DNA of 64,000 nucleotides from Geodermatophilus amargosae (lineage in GTDB: Bacteria > Actinomycetota > Actinomycetes > Mycobacteriales > Geodermatophilaceae). The DNA lies in contig NZ_FPBA01000017.1 of the NCBI RefSeq assembly GCF_900116515.1, positions 1 through 64,000 on the forward strand, written 5' to 3'. The position numbers and the translations under genes are program-made. Below, piece after piece: positions 8,654 to 16,500 of the stretch. The stretch's first letter is position 1. Every line of letters begins with the position of its first letter. Under the pieces are notes generated by a model. It ran no database searches. It was given only the letters and a program-made list of their open reading frames with translations, and was not told the origin of the DNA.

Positions 8654-9301
8654 ATGAACGACACCGCCGCCGGTCCGACCTCCGGTCCCAGCCCCAAGGT
8701 CGCCGTCATCTACTACTCGGCCACCGGGAACGTGCACGCGTTGGCCGAAGCGGTCCGAGAGGGTGCCGAGAAGGCCGGCGGTGAGGTCCGGGTCCGCAAG
8801 GTCGCCGAACTGGCGCCGGAGGAGGCGATCCGCAGGAACGAGGCGTGGGCTGCCCACGTACGGGCGACCGAGGACGTGACGCAGGCGTCGAAGGACGACC
8901 TGCTCTGGGCCGACGCCGTGATCTTCGGGACCCCGACCCGGTACGGACTGCCGGCGGCGCAGCTGAAGCAGTTCCTCGACACCACCGGGGGCCTGTGGGA
9001 GCAGGGGCTGCTCGCGGACAAGGTGTACGCCGCGTTCACCAGCAGCGCCACCAGGCACGGTGGCCAGGAGTCGACCCTGCTGGCCCTCTCGAACACCTTC
9101 TACCACTGGGGCGGCTACATCGTGCCGCCCGGATACACCGACCCGGTCCAGTTCGAGGCAGGGAATCCCTACGGTGTCGGCCACGTCAGCGACGACGGGG
9201 CGACGCCGGTCGGTGACGTCGAGAGCTCGGCAGCCGCCTACCTGGGCCGGCGGGTCACGACCGTCACCAAGCGGTTGCTCGCGGGAGCTGCAGCAGCCTG
9301 A
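8654..9301 (+). CDS. NAD(P)H:quinone oxidoreductase, WrbA-type flavodoxin-fold protein
   Basis: The 215-residue flavodoxin-like protein carries the FMN phosphate loop YYSATGNVHALAEAV near residues 20-34, then IFGTPTRYGLPAAQLKQFLD and FTSSATRHGGQESTLLAL, all standard for WrbA. WrbA enzymes reduce quinones by two electrons using FMN and NAD(P)H and limit redox stress. I use ATG 8654 because GAGGAG lies 6 bases upstream; the longer frame to 8528 has no family similarity. It is divergent from the AfsR-like regulator, and a GC-rich hairpin follows the stop. Confidence 0.92.
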   Translation: MNDTAAGPTSGPSPKVAVIYYSATGNVHALAEAVREGAEKAGGEVRVRKVAELAPEEAIRRNEAWAAHVRATEDVTQASKDDLLWADAVIFGTPTRYGLPAAQLKQFLDTTGGLWEQGLLADKVYAAFTSSATRHGGQESTLLALSNTFYHWGGYIVPPGYTDPVQFEAGNPYGVGHVSDDGATPVGDVESSAAAYLGRRVTTVTKRLLAGAAAA

Positions 9302-9306
9302 CGGAC

Positions 9307-9338
9307 GGCGGCGGGCGGTTCGACCCACGCCCGCCGCC
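9307..9338 (+). terminator. GC-rich hairpin after the WrbA-type gene
   Basis: GGCGGCGGGCG (9307-9317) and CGCCCGCCGCC (9328-9338) form a perfect 11-bp stem with a 10-base loop, six bases past the stop codon. There is no U tract, as is common for actinobacterial terminators. Confidence 0.6.
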
Positions 9339-9390
9339 CCGAGGTCACCGCCCTCGTCACGGACACCCGACAGGACCACTGGAGTCGACC

Positions 9391-9594
9391 GTGAACACCT
9401 ACGACCCCGCGGACCACGTCCGCTACGTCACCATGGACCGGGAGCTCAACCCCTTCGCAGCGGCCGGGCGAACCGAGCAGCGGCTGCCGAGCGGGTACGC
9501 GAACGCGTCACCAGCCACCCGGCTGAGGATCCGCACCGCCGCGCGCACGGGCTCCGACCTGCCCCGTCGGCCGATGCCGGTCGCTGCCTGCTGA
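9391..9594 (+). CDS. Possible small protein of unknown function
   Basis: A 67-codon frame starts at GTG 9391 with GGAG seven bases upstream and begins MNTYDPADHVRYVTMDRELN. The first 40 residues look like a real protein, while the C-terminal part is Arg/Ala-rich and less convincing, as if truncated or frameshifted. No family was recognised. The rest of the gap to 9853 shows no gene. Confidence 0.3.
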   Translation: MNTYDPADHVRYVTMDRELNPFAAAGRTEQRLPSGYANASPATRLRIRTAARTGSDLPRRPMPVAAC

Positions 9595-9853
9595 CCGAGC
9601 CGAGGCGCGCCGGGTCCATCCCGACAGCCTCGGGCGGGCCTCGTCCGCTGGCGCGCAGGCACCTGAACGAGGGGCGTCACCCCGGGCCGTCGCCCCCGGC
9701 GTCCTGCGCTGGGACGCCCCGCCGCAGCTGCTCGGGTGACCGAGCGGACCTGGCGCGACTCCGCCGGGAGGACAGGATCGTGACAGGTCCATCGGCTGCA
9801 CTGGGGGCGTGCGCCCGACAGCACCGCTCCCCTCCCGCGGAACTGGAGTCGCC

Positions 9854-10345
9854 ATGCCGTCCCACGTCGACGTCGCCGCATTCCTGACCACCGCCTCGAC
9901 GCTGAGGCGGCTCGGCGCGTACGAGATCACCGACGACCCCGAACGCGTGGACGTCGACGTCGTCCACGCGTTCCTGTCCGGCGAGTCGTACTGGCGCAGG
10001 GGTGTCACGAGGGAACGGGTCGCACGGTCGGTGCGGATGTCGCTGCCGCTCTCGGTGCACCTGGCCACGGCGACACCGACCATGGTCGGCTTCGCCCGCG
10101 TCGTCACCGACACCGCGACACACGCCTGGCTCGACGACCTCTTCGTCCTCCGCGAACACCGCCGCCGCGGGATCGCCGGCGCACTGGTGGAGGCAGCCCT
10201 GGCTCATCCCGCCGTCGCCGACGCTTCTCTCCAGTTGCTGCTGACCGCCGATGCGCAGGCGCTGTACGCACGGCACGGCTTCCAGCCGTTCCCCGACCCG
10301 GGCGCCCTGATGGCACGGCACCCGCACGCCGCTCGCATCGCCTGA
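9854..10345 (+). CDS. GNAT-family N-acetyltransferase
   Basis: This 163-residue protein has the GNAT acetyl-CoA-binding motif A in DDLFVLREHRRRGIAGALVE (near residues 95-115) and the motif-B-like end ALYARHGFQPF. GNATs transfer an acetyl group from acetyl-CoA to amines on small molecules or proteins. The N-terminal part (YEITDDPERVDVDVVHAFLS) matches the small GNATs often annotated as phosphinothricin- or ElaA-like. ATG 9854 is preceded by GGAG at 9845-9848 and is preferred over the upstream in-frame start at 9809. The acceptor cannot be deduced. Confidence 0.85.
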   Translation: MPSHVDVAAFLTTASTLRRLGAYEITDDPERVDVDVVHAFLSGESYWRRGVTRERVARSVRMSLPLSVHLATATPTMVGFARVVTDTATHAWLDDLFVLREHRRRGIAGALVEAALAHPAVADASLQLLLTADAQALYARHGFQPFPDPGALMARHPHAARIA

Positions 10346-10399
10346 AGCAGCGACGGGTCGTCGGTTCGTCGAGCAGCAGCAGCCCGGCCTGCGACTCGG

Positions 10400-10640
10400 G
10401 CGAGCCGAGGCGGGTGCAGCCCCGCCGCGCGAGGACGCCTGCCTCCGCCGACGACTGACTCCCCACCCGATCGCACCTCCTGCGCGGTGCCGATCCGGCT
10501 CGAGGACCTGCCGGCGTCGTTGCCGCGCCGAACGCGGGCCGCCGCCGAGGCGCGGCGGACCATCGAGCTCCACAGCCAGGCCGTCCGCTGCTCCAGCCGC
10601 TGGCTGACACACCGCGTGCGCGCCGTGTGGACCTCGAGCG
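10400..10640 (+). repeat. Diverged intergenic element, copy B (paired with 4306-4600)
   Basis: The 357-bp stretch 10346-10702 holds the second copy of the element seen near 4.4 kb. Besides the shared RVQPRRARTPASADD-stop segment, it contains a 60-codon frame from GTG 10487 (MPIRLEDLPASLPRRTRAAA and onward) with the shared ARRTIELHSQAVRCSSRWLTHR portion. It might be a small helical protein, but no ribosome site is visible at that GTG. Confidence 0.45.
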
Positions 10641-10702
10641 CCGGTGAGGCGGACGAGCCGTCGGGGTAGGGATCCGGCACACCCCTCCCCCAGGAGGCCG
10701 CC

Positions 10703-10858
10703 GTGAGTCGCCGACACCGCCTGCTCCGCTCCACGATCGCAGCGGCCGCGGCCGTCGCGGCCGGCGTGCTGACCCGATCGATGGTGAAGGCCGTCAGCGC
10801 TCCCGAGGACGGGACCGCCGGCCCCTCCTCGGGTCCTCGTACGGGTGATCCTGACTGA
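10703..10858 (+). CDS. Small membrane-like protein, unknown function
   Basis: A 51-residue frame begins at GTG 10703 with a strong AGGAGG ribosome site at 10692-10697. It encodes a basic start (MSRRHRLLRS), one Ala/Val-rich hydrophobic segment (about residues 11-23) and a polar Gly/Pro/Ser tail. The ideal Shine-Dalgarno spacing is the main reason to believe it. No family is recognised. The next possible start (10902) lies 44 bases downstream. Confidence 0.5.
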   Translation: MSRRHRLLRSTIAAAAAVAAGVLTRSMVKAVSAPEDGTAGPSSGPRTGDPD

Positions 10859-10901
10859 CCGAGCGGCATGGTCCGCCGGTCGACGGGGGAAGACAGCACG
10901 G

Positions 10902-11558
10902 GTGGAGGACGACTGGAGGTCCCTGCTGGCGGACCTACCGCTCGAGCAGCGGCTGAAGGCGCTGGCCGTGTACGAGCTGGCGAGGGACCGAGCGATGGGA
11001 CAGCCGCTCGAGACGGCGGCAGCCACCCTGCGCGCCGCAGTTGCCGCTGAGGGACTGGACACGGGTCACGAGTGGATCCCCGCGGCCGCAGCCCGCATCA
11101 GCGCCGACACGGGCCGTGACCACGCGAGCCGGCTGACCGCCCGTGCCGCAGGCCGTTCGAGGTCGGCTCGTCATGGACGAGGAGCAGCCCGTCGACCTCA
11201 CCGGCACACGGTCCCGCAGCCGCAGGACCCGCACCGACCGCCGATCCGCGGTCCTCGCCGGGCAACGGCAATGGGTGCGCCTCCGTGGTCAGTGGAGGCC
11301 TCCGGCCGCCTTCTTCCCCGCCTTGTCCTTCGACTCGCCCTTCGCCTTGCGCCCGCCCTTCCTGCCCTTCTCCCCAGCCTGGTCCCGCGCCCTCTTGCGC
11401 GCCTTCTTCCCTGCCTTCTTCCCGGCCTTCTCCCTGCCGTGCGCAGCTGCACCGGCGGCGGCCCCGACCGTTCCCGCAGGGGATCCGGACGCGGCGGCCT
11501 GCGACTCCTCGCCCGCGGCACTCGGGACGCCGCCCTCGACGTCGACCGACCCCGGTGA
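10902..11558 (+). CDS. Possible hypothetical protein, C-terminal part doubtful
   Basis: From GTG 10902 the frame encodes a convincing helical start (VEDDWRSLLADLPLEQRLKA, then YELARDRAMGQPLETAAATL), about 85 residues long. After about 11150 the composition changes to Arg/Pro/Leu-rich sequence that is antisense to the lysine-rich tail of the HU-like gene. Either a short protein is frameshifted near 11150, or the frame is fortuitous. No known domain is seen. Confidence 0.3.
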   Translation: MEDDWRSLLADLPLEQRLKALAVYELARDRAMGQPLETAAATLRAAVAAEGLDTGHEWIPAAAARISADTGRDHASRLTARAAGRSRSARHGRGAARRPHRHTVPQPQDPHRPPIRGPRRATAMGAPPWSVEASGRLLPRLVLRLALRLAPALPALLPSLVPRPLARLLPCLLPGLLPAVRSCTGGGPDRSRRGSGRGGLRLLARGTRDAALDVDRPR

Positions 11559-11849
11559 TGTCGGCACGCCGTCGGCCCGGGTGAGCATGGTCCTGAACCC
11601 GGTGCCCGCCCGGAAGACGGGGACCACGGACGCGCCCACCCTGATCGCCTCCCCGGTCCGTGGGTTGCGACCGAGACGTGGCGCGCGCTCGCGACGGTCG
11701 AAGGTCCCGAACCCGCTCAACGACACGCGCTCACCGCGGGCGACGCTGCCCTCGATCTCCTCCAGCACTCCGTTGACGGCAGCCACGGCCGTCGTGCGGT
11801 CCCCGCCGAGCCGCTCGGTGATCCGGGCGATGAGGTCGGACTTGTTCAC
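11289..11849 (-). CDS. HU-family nucleoid protein with histone-H1-like Lys/Ala-rich tail
   Basis: Residues 1-90 of this 186-residue protein form a full HU/IHF domain: MNKSDLIARITERLGGD, VSLSGFGTFDRRERAPRLGR, then NPRTGEAIRV. HU dimers bend and compact DNA. A Gly/Ser/Ala linker (about 95-135) leads to a tail with repeated KAGKKAGKKARKR-type clusters, as in actinobacterial HupB/HupS proteins. In those proteins the tail binds DNA nonspecifically and is modified. The start is GTG 11847-11849. Sequence alone does not show whether this is the main genomic HU or a second copy. Confidence 0.9.
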   Translation of the reverse strand: MNKSDLIARITERLGGDRTTAVAAVNGVLEEIEGSVARGERVSLSGFGTFDRRERAPRLGRNPRTGEAIRVGASVVPVFRAGTGFRTMLTRADGVPTSPGSVDVEGGVPSAAGEESQAAASGSPAGTVGAAAGAAAHGREKAGKKAGKKARKRARDQAGEKGRKGGRKAKGESKDKAGKKAAGGLH

Positions 11850-12134
11850 ACGCGCTCTACTTCCGTCTCGGAGCAGTCAGGGTCAGCCCGGCGCAGCGCA
11901 CAGCGCGTACCCCCGGGCGCCTGTGGACGACCGTTCCGGGGGCGTCGCAGTGGGCGCGGTTCGACGCGGCACCCGAGCCCGGACGGGACCGGGCCTCGAG
12001 TCGGTGCCTCAGGGACAGCACGCAGAGATGGAAGGCGTCCCGTACGGGTGCCCGGTGTCAGGCGTGCCGTCGGGCGCCGCATGCCGGTGGGGCAGTTCGT
12101 CGTCCGCTGTCTGCTGCGAGTGGGGTCGTGCTGT

Positions 12135-12305
12135 TCACCGGCCGAGCAGCCAGTGGCGGAACTCCTCTTCCAGGCGGCCCATCTCGGCGTCGTACTCGGG
12201 CGTGTGGACGAGGCCGCGGCGGCGCTCGGCGTCCCACGCCTCGAGCGGGCGGAACTGCTTGGGCAGCTTGCGGACGCGGCTGTACGGGGTGCCGGAGTCG
12301 GTCAT
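12135..12305 (-). CDS. Small protein of unknown function (56 residues)
   Basis: A short charged protein from ATG 12303-12305, with the segments VRKLPKQFRPLEAWDAERRR and TPEYDAEMGRLEEEFRHWLL. The composition is protein-like, with a conserved-looking helix of alternating Glu/Arg and aromatic residues, and it is not a shadow of another gene. It sits about 340 bases from the divergent reductase. No function can be assigned. The longer frame reaching 13481 is antisense to the reductase and is rejected. Confidence 0.5.
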   Translation of the reverse strand: MTDSGTPYSRVRKLPKQFRPLEAWDAERRRGLVHTPEYDAEMGRLEEEFRHWLLGR

Positions 12306-12644
12306 CCGCGCATCGTGCTCCCGAAGCGGAGGCTGCGGAAGGCACGCCCGCGTCGACGCCCGGCAGGCGGACGGCCTGCGACCTCCGACGGATCCCTCGT
12401 GCCCTGCCCCCGCGGCCGGCGCCGGCGGCCGCGCGCCGGCCCGTGGCCATGACGCCGCGTGACCTGCCGCGCCAGGCCGGTGACCCGGCTGCCGGTGTGC
12501 CGACGGGCTGTTCCCCGCGCTGCCCTTGCCCTGCCGCCCGCAGCGCAGGATGCTGCCCGCATCCGCTGCCGGGGCAGGTGGCGTCGTCCGCTCCCGCTCC
12601 GGTCCAGGTACGAGGCGTCCGCGCCCAGGCCCCAGGAGGAGCCG

Positions 12645-13460
12645 GTGACAGCCACCCAGAGCCACACGAGCAGGACCGGCGACAAGTTGTCGGGCCGCGT
12701 GGCCTTCGTGACCGGCGGCACGCGGGGGATCGGCGCGGCGATCTGCCGCAGCCTGGCCGCCCAGGGCGCCGACGTCGCGGCCGGCTACAGCGGCAACACC
12801 GAGCGCGCCGAGATGTTCGCGCAGGACTTCACCGGGGCCTATCCGGGCAGCCACGTGAGCGTGCACCGCGGCGACATCGCCAACCCGGACGACTGCCGGC
12901 GCACGGTCGGCGAGGTGATCGAGCAGCACGGCCGGCTGGACATCCTGGTCAACAACGCGGGCATCACCGCGGACCGCACGGTGCTGAAGATGACCGACGA
13001 CGACTGGCGCCGGGTCATCGACGTCAACCTGTCGGGTGCCTTCTCCCTCTCGCAGGCCGCCCTCCGGCACATGCTCGAGCGCGGCAGCGGGCGCATCGTG
13101 ATGATCTCCTCCGTCATCGGGGAGACCGGCGGCATCGGCCAGTCGAACTACGCCGCGGCGAAGGCCGGCCTGCTCGGGCTGACCAAGACGCTGGCCCGCG
13201 AGGCCGCGATGCAGGTGCAGCGCTCGGGCGGGTCCGACGGGGTGGGCGTCACCGTGAACGCCGTGACGCCGGGCTACACCGCCACGGAGATGCTCGACAG
13301 CGTGCCCGAGAAGGTGCTCGACGGGCTCAAGGCGAAGATCCCGGTCGGCCGGCTCGGCCAGCCCGAGGAGGTCGCCCGGGTCGTGCACTTCCTGGCCGCG
13401 GACGCCTCCGGGTACATCACCGGGCAGGTCTGGGGGGTCAACGGCGGCCTGGACATGTAG
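12645..13460 (+). CDS. SDR 3-oxoacyl-CoA/ACP reductase, PhaB/FabG-like
   Basis: This 271-residue short-chain dehydrogenase has the cofactor motif TGGTRGIG (about 24-31), NNAGIT (about 103-108), the catalytic Ser in MISSVIGE and YxxxK in SNYAAAKAG. The phrase GITADRTVLKMTDDDWRRVI and the overall length resemble acetoacetyl-CoA reductase PhaB more than generic SDRs. The expected reaction is NADPH reduction of a 3-oxoacyl-CoA or -ACP to the (R)-3-hydroxy form. GTG 12645 has AGGAGGA just upstream. It is the first gene of an operon with the carboxylase (41-bp gap) and the KAS III protein. Confidence 0.88.
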   Translation: MTATQSHTSRTGDKLSGRVAFVTGGTRGIGAAICRSLAAQGADVAAGYSGNTERAEMFAQDFTGAYPGSHVSVHRGDIANPDDCRRTVGEVIEQHGRLDILVNNAGITADRTVLKMTDDDWRRVIDVNLSGAFSLSQAALRHMLERGSGRIVMISSVIGETGGIGQSNYAAAKAGLLGLTKTLAREAAMQVQRSGGSDGVGVTVNAVTPGYTATEMLDSVPEKVLDGLKAKIPVGRLGQPEEVARVVHFLAADASGYITGQVWGVNGGLDM

Positions 13461-13501
13461 CCGCGGGCGTCGTCCACCCACCGCCGAGGAGAGGTACCCG
13501 C

Positions 13502-16500
13502 GTGTTCGAGCGCATCGCCGTCGTCAACCGAGGAGAGCCCGCGCTGCGGCTCGTCCGCGCGGTGCGGGAGCTCGACGCCGAGCACGGCACGCGGACCCGG
13601 GTGATCGCGCTGCACACCGAGGCCGAGCGCCGGGCGACGTTCGTCCGGGCCGCCGACGAGGCGGTGCAGCTGGCCGAGACCGGCGGGGTGAACCCCTACC
13701 TCGACCACACGGAGCTGGGCCGGGCGTTGCGGGTCAGCCGTGCCGACGCCGCCTGGGTCGGCTGGGGCTTCGTCGCCGAGGACCCCGCCTTCGCCGAGCT
13801 GTGCGCCGGACTCGGCGTGACGTTCGTGGGGCCGCCGCCGGAGGCGATGCGGCTGCTGGGCGCCAAGATCGAGGCGAAGGTCCTCGCGGAGAAGGTGGGG
13901 GTGCCGGTCGCAGCGTGGAGCCGGGGGCCGGTGGAGGACCCGGAGGACGGCCGGCGGCACGCCGAGGTCATCGGCTACCCGCTGATCGTCAAGGCGCGCA
14001 GCGGCGGCGGGGGCCGGGGGATCCGCGTCGTCCGCTCCCCCGGCGAGCTCGAGGAGGCCCTGGAGCGCACGCGGGGGGAGGCCCTGCGCAGCTTCGGCGA
14101 CCCCGTCGTCTTCATGGAGCGGCTGGTCGAGGGCGGCCGGCACGTCGAGGTCCAGGTGATCGCCGACCAGCACGGCACCGTCTGGGCGCCCGGGGTGCGC
14201 GACTGCTCGGTGCAGCGGCGCAACCAGAAGGTGATCGAGGAGTCCAGCTCGCCGGCGCTCGACCCGGAGCAGGACGCCGCGCTGCGCGAGTCCGCGATCG
14301 CCCTGGTGCGCGCCGCCGGGTACGTCGGCGCCGGCACGGTCGAGTTCCTGTACCAGCCGCAGGAGCGGCTCACGACCTTCCTGGAGGTCAACACCCGGTT
14401 GCAGGTGGAGCACCCGGTCACCGAGGCGACCACCGGCCTGGACCTGGTGAAGCTGCAGCTGCACGTGGCCGCCGGCGGCCGGCTCGAGGGCGACCCCCCG
14501 CCCGCCACCGGGCACGCCGTCGAGGCGCGGCTGACCGCCGAGGACGCCGAGCAGGGGTTCGCGCCCGCACCCGGACGCGTCGAGCTGCTGCGGCTGCCGA
14601 CCGGGCCCGGCATCCGGGTGGACACCGGGCTGGGCGTCGGCGACGTCGTCCCGCCGCAGTACGACTCGATGATCGCCAAGGTCATCGCGTGGGGCCGCGA
14701 CCGCCCCGAGGCGCTCGCCCGGCTGAGCTGCGCGCTGCGGGAGACCACCGTGGTGCTGCGCGGCGGCACGACGACGAAGTCCTTCCTGCTCGACCTGCTC
14801 GAGCGCCCGGAGGTGGTCGAGGGCACCGCCGACACCGGGTGGCTCGACCGCGCCGGCGCCATCGGCGGCGACCGGGCCGACGCCACCGCGTGGGTGGCGC
14901 TGGTGCAGGTCGCGGTCGACCTGGCCGCGGCCGAGGAGGCGGGCGAGCGGCTGGCGTTCCTCGTCTCGGCGCGGGGCGGCCGGCCGCGGGCGCCGCACGA
15001 GGTCGGCCGCACCGTCGAGCTGGGCATGCGGGGGCAGGTCCACCGGCTGACCGTCGCCACGGTCGGCCGCGACCGGTACCGCGTCGGTCTCGACGGCCGG
15101 GTCGTGGACGTCGAGGTCGACCGGCTCGGCCCGCTGGAGACGCGGTTGACCGCGGCCGGTCGGCGGTACGCGGTGGTCGGCGTCGAGGCGCCCGGGTCGA
15201 CGCTGGTGGAGGTCGACGGCGCGACGCACCGGGTGGGCCGCGACGTCGGCGGGGTGGTGCGCGCACCCGCGCCGGCCGTGGTGGTCGCCGTCCGCGCTCA
15301 GCCGGGCGACGAGGTCGAGGCCGGCCAGCCGGTCGTCGTCCTGGAGAGCATGAAGATGGAGACGGCGGTGCGGGCGCCGTTCGCCGGCCGGGTCCGCGAG
15401 GTGCGGGCCGTGGTGAACAGCCAGGTCGATGCCGGGGCGCCGCTGCTGCTGCTCGACCGGACCGGGGGCGACGCCGAGGAGTCCGTGGGCGAGCGGGTGA
15501 CCCTGCCCGGCGGCGACGAGGAGCCCGACGGCGACCCCCGCGCGCGGGCGCTGTCCCTGCTGGCCGAGCTGCGCGCACTGGTCACCGGCTACGACGTCGA
15601 CGCCGGGCACGCCCGGCGGCTGGTCACCGACCACGCCGCCGCCCGGGCCGAGCTCCCCGCCGACGACGCGCAGCTGCTGTCGGCCGAGCTCGACGTCCTG
15701 GTCACCTTCGCCGACCTCGCCGAGCTCTCGCGCAACCGGCCGGCCAGCGAGGAGGAGGAGGCCGACACGCAGGTCCACAGCCCGCGCGAGCACTTCCACT
15801 CCTACCTGCACTCCCTCGACGTCGAGCGCGAGGGACTGCCGGAGACCTTCCGCGCGCGGCTGCGCCGAGCGCTGGCGCACTACGGCGTCCAGGACCTCGA
15901 ACCGGGCCCGGCGCTGGAGGAGGCGGTGCACCGGGTCTTCCTCGCCCAGCAGCGCACCGCCGAGCAGCTGCCCGCCGTCTCCGCGCTGCTCGACCGCTGG
16001 CTGACGGCCGACCTGCCGACCGGCGGGCCGCTGCGCGCGGCGGTGGCGGAGGTCCTCGACCGGCTGGTGCTGGCGACCCAGCTCCGCTACCCGGCCGTGG
16101 GCGACCTGGCCCGGGCCGTCCGGTTCCGCCACTTCGAGGAGCCGGTCGTCCGGGCGGCCCGGCAGGAGGTCGTCGACCGGGCGGCCCGGCTGCTCCAGGA
16201 GCTCGACGAGGCGGGCGCGCGCGGCGACGCCTCGGAGAGCATCGGGCGGATGGAGGCGCTGGTCGCCAGCCCCGAGCCGCTGGTCCGGCTGCTGACGCAA
16301 CGCTTCGACCGCCCGACGTCCGTTCCCGACCCGGTGCTCGAGGTGCTCACCCGTCGCTACTACCGCAGCCGCAGCCTGGAGGACGTGCGCCCGACCCTGC
16401 TCGACGGGGACACCTGCGTCACCGCGGAGTACGCCCTGGGCGCCGACCGGCTGCACCTGCTGGCCCTGATGACGCGCGCGGCGCGGCTGCCGCAGGCGCT

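Noticed and set aside
12128..13501. N-terminal extension of the carboxylase frame upstream of 13502
   Set aside because: The upstream part is an out-of-frame shadow of the reductase gene and is Arg/Pro-rich. GTG 13502 has a ribosome site and begins with the standard biotin-carboxylase opening.
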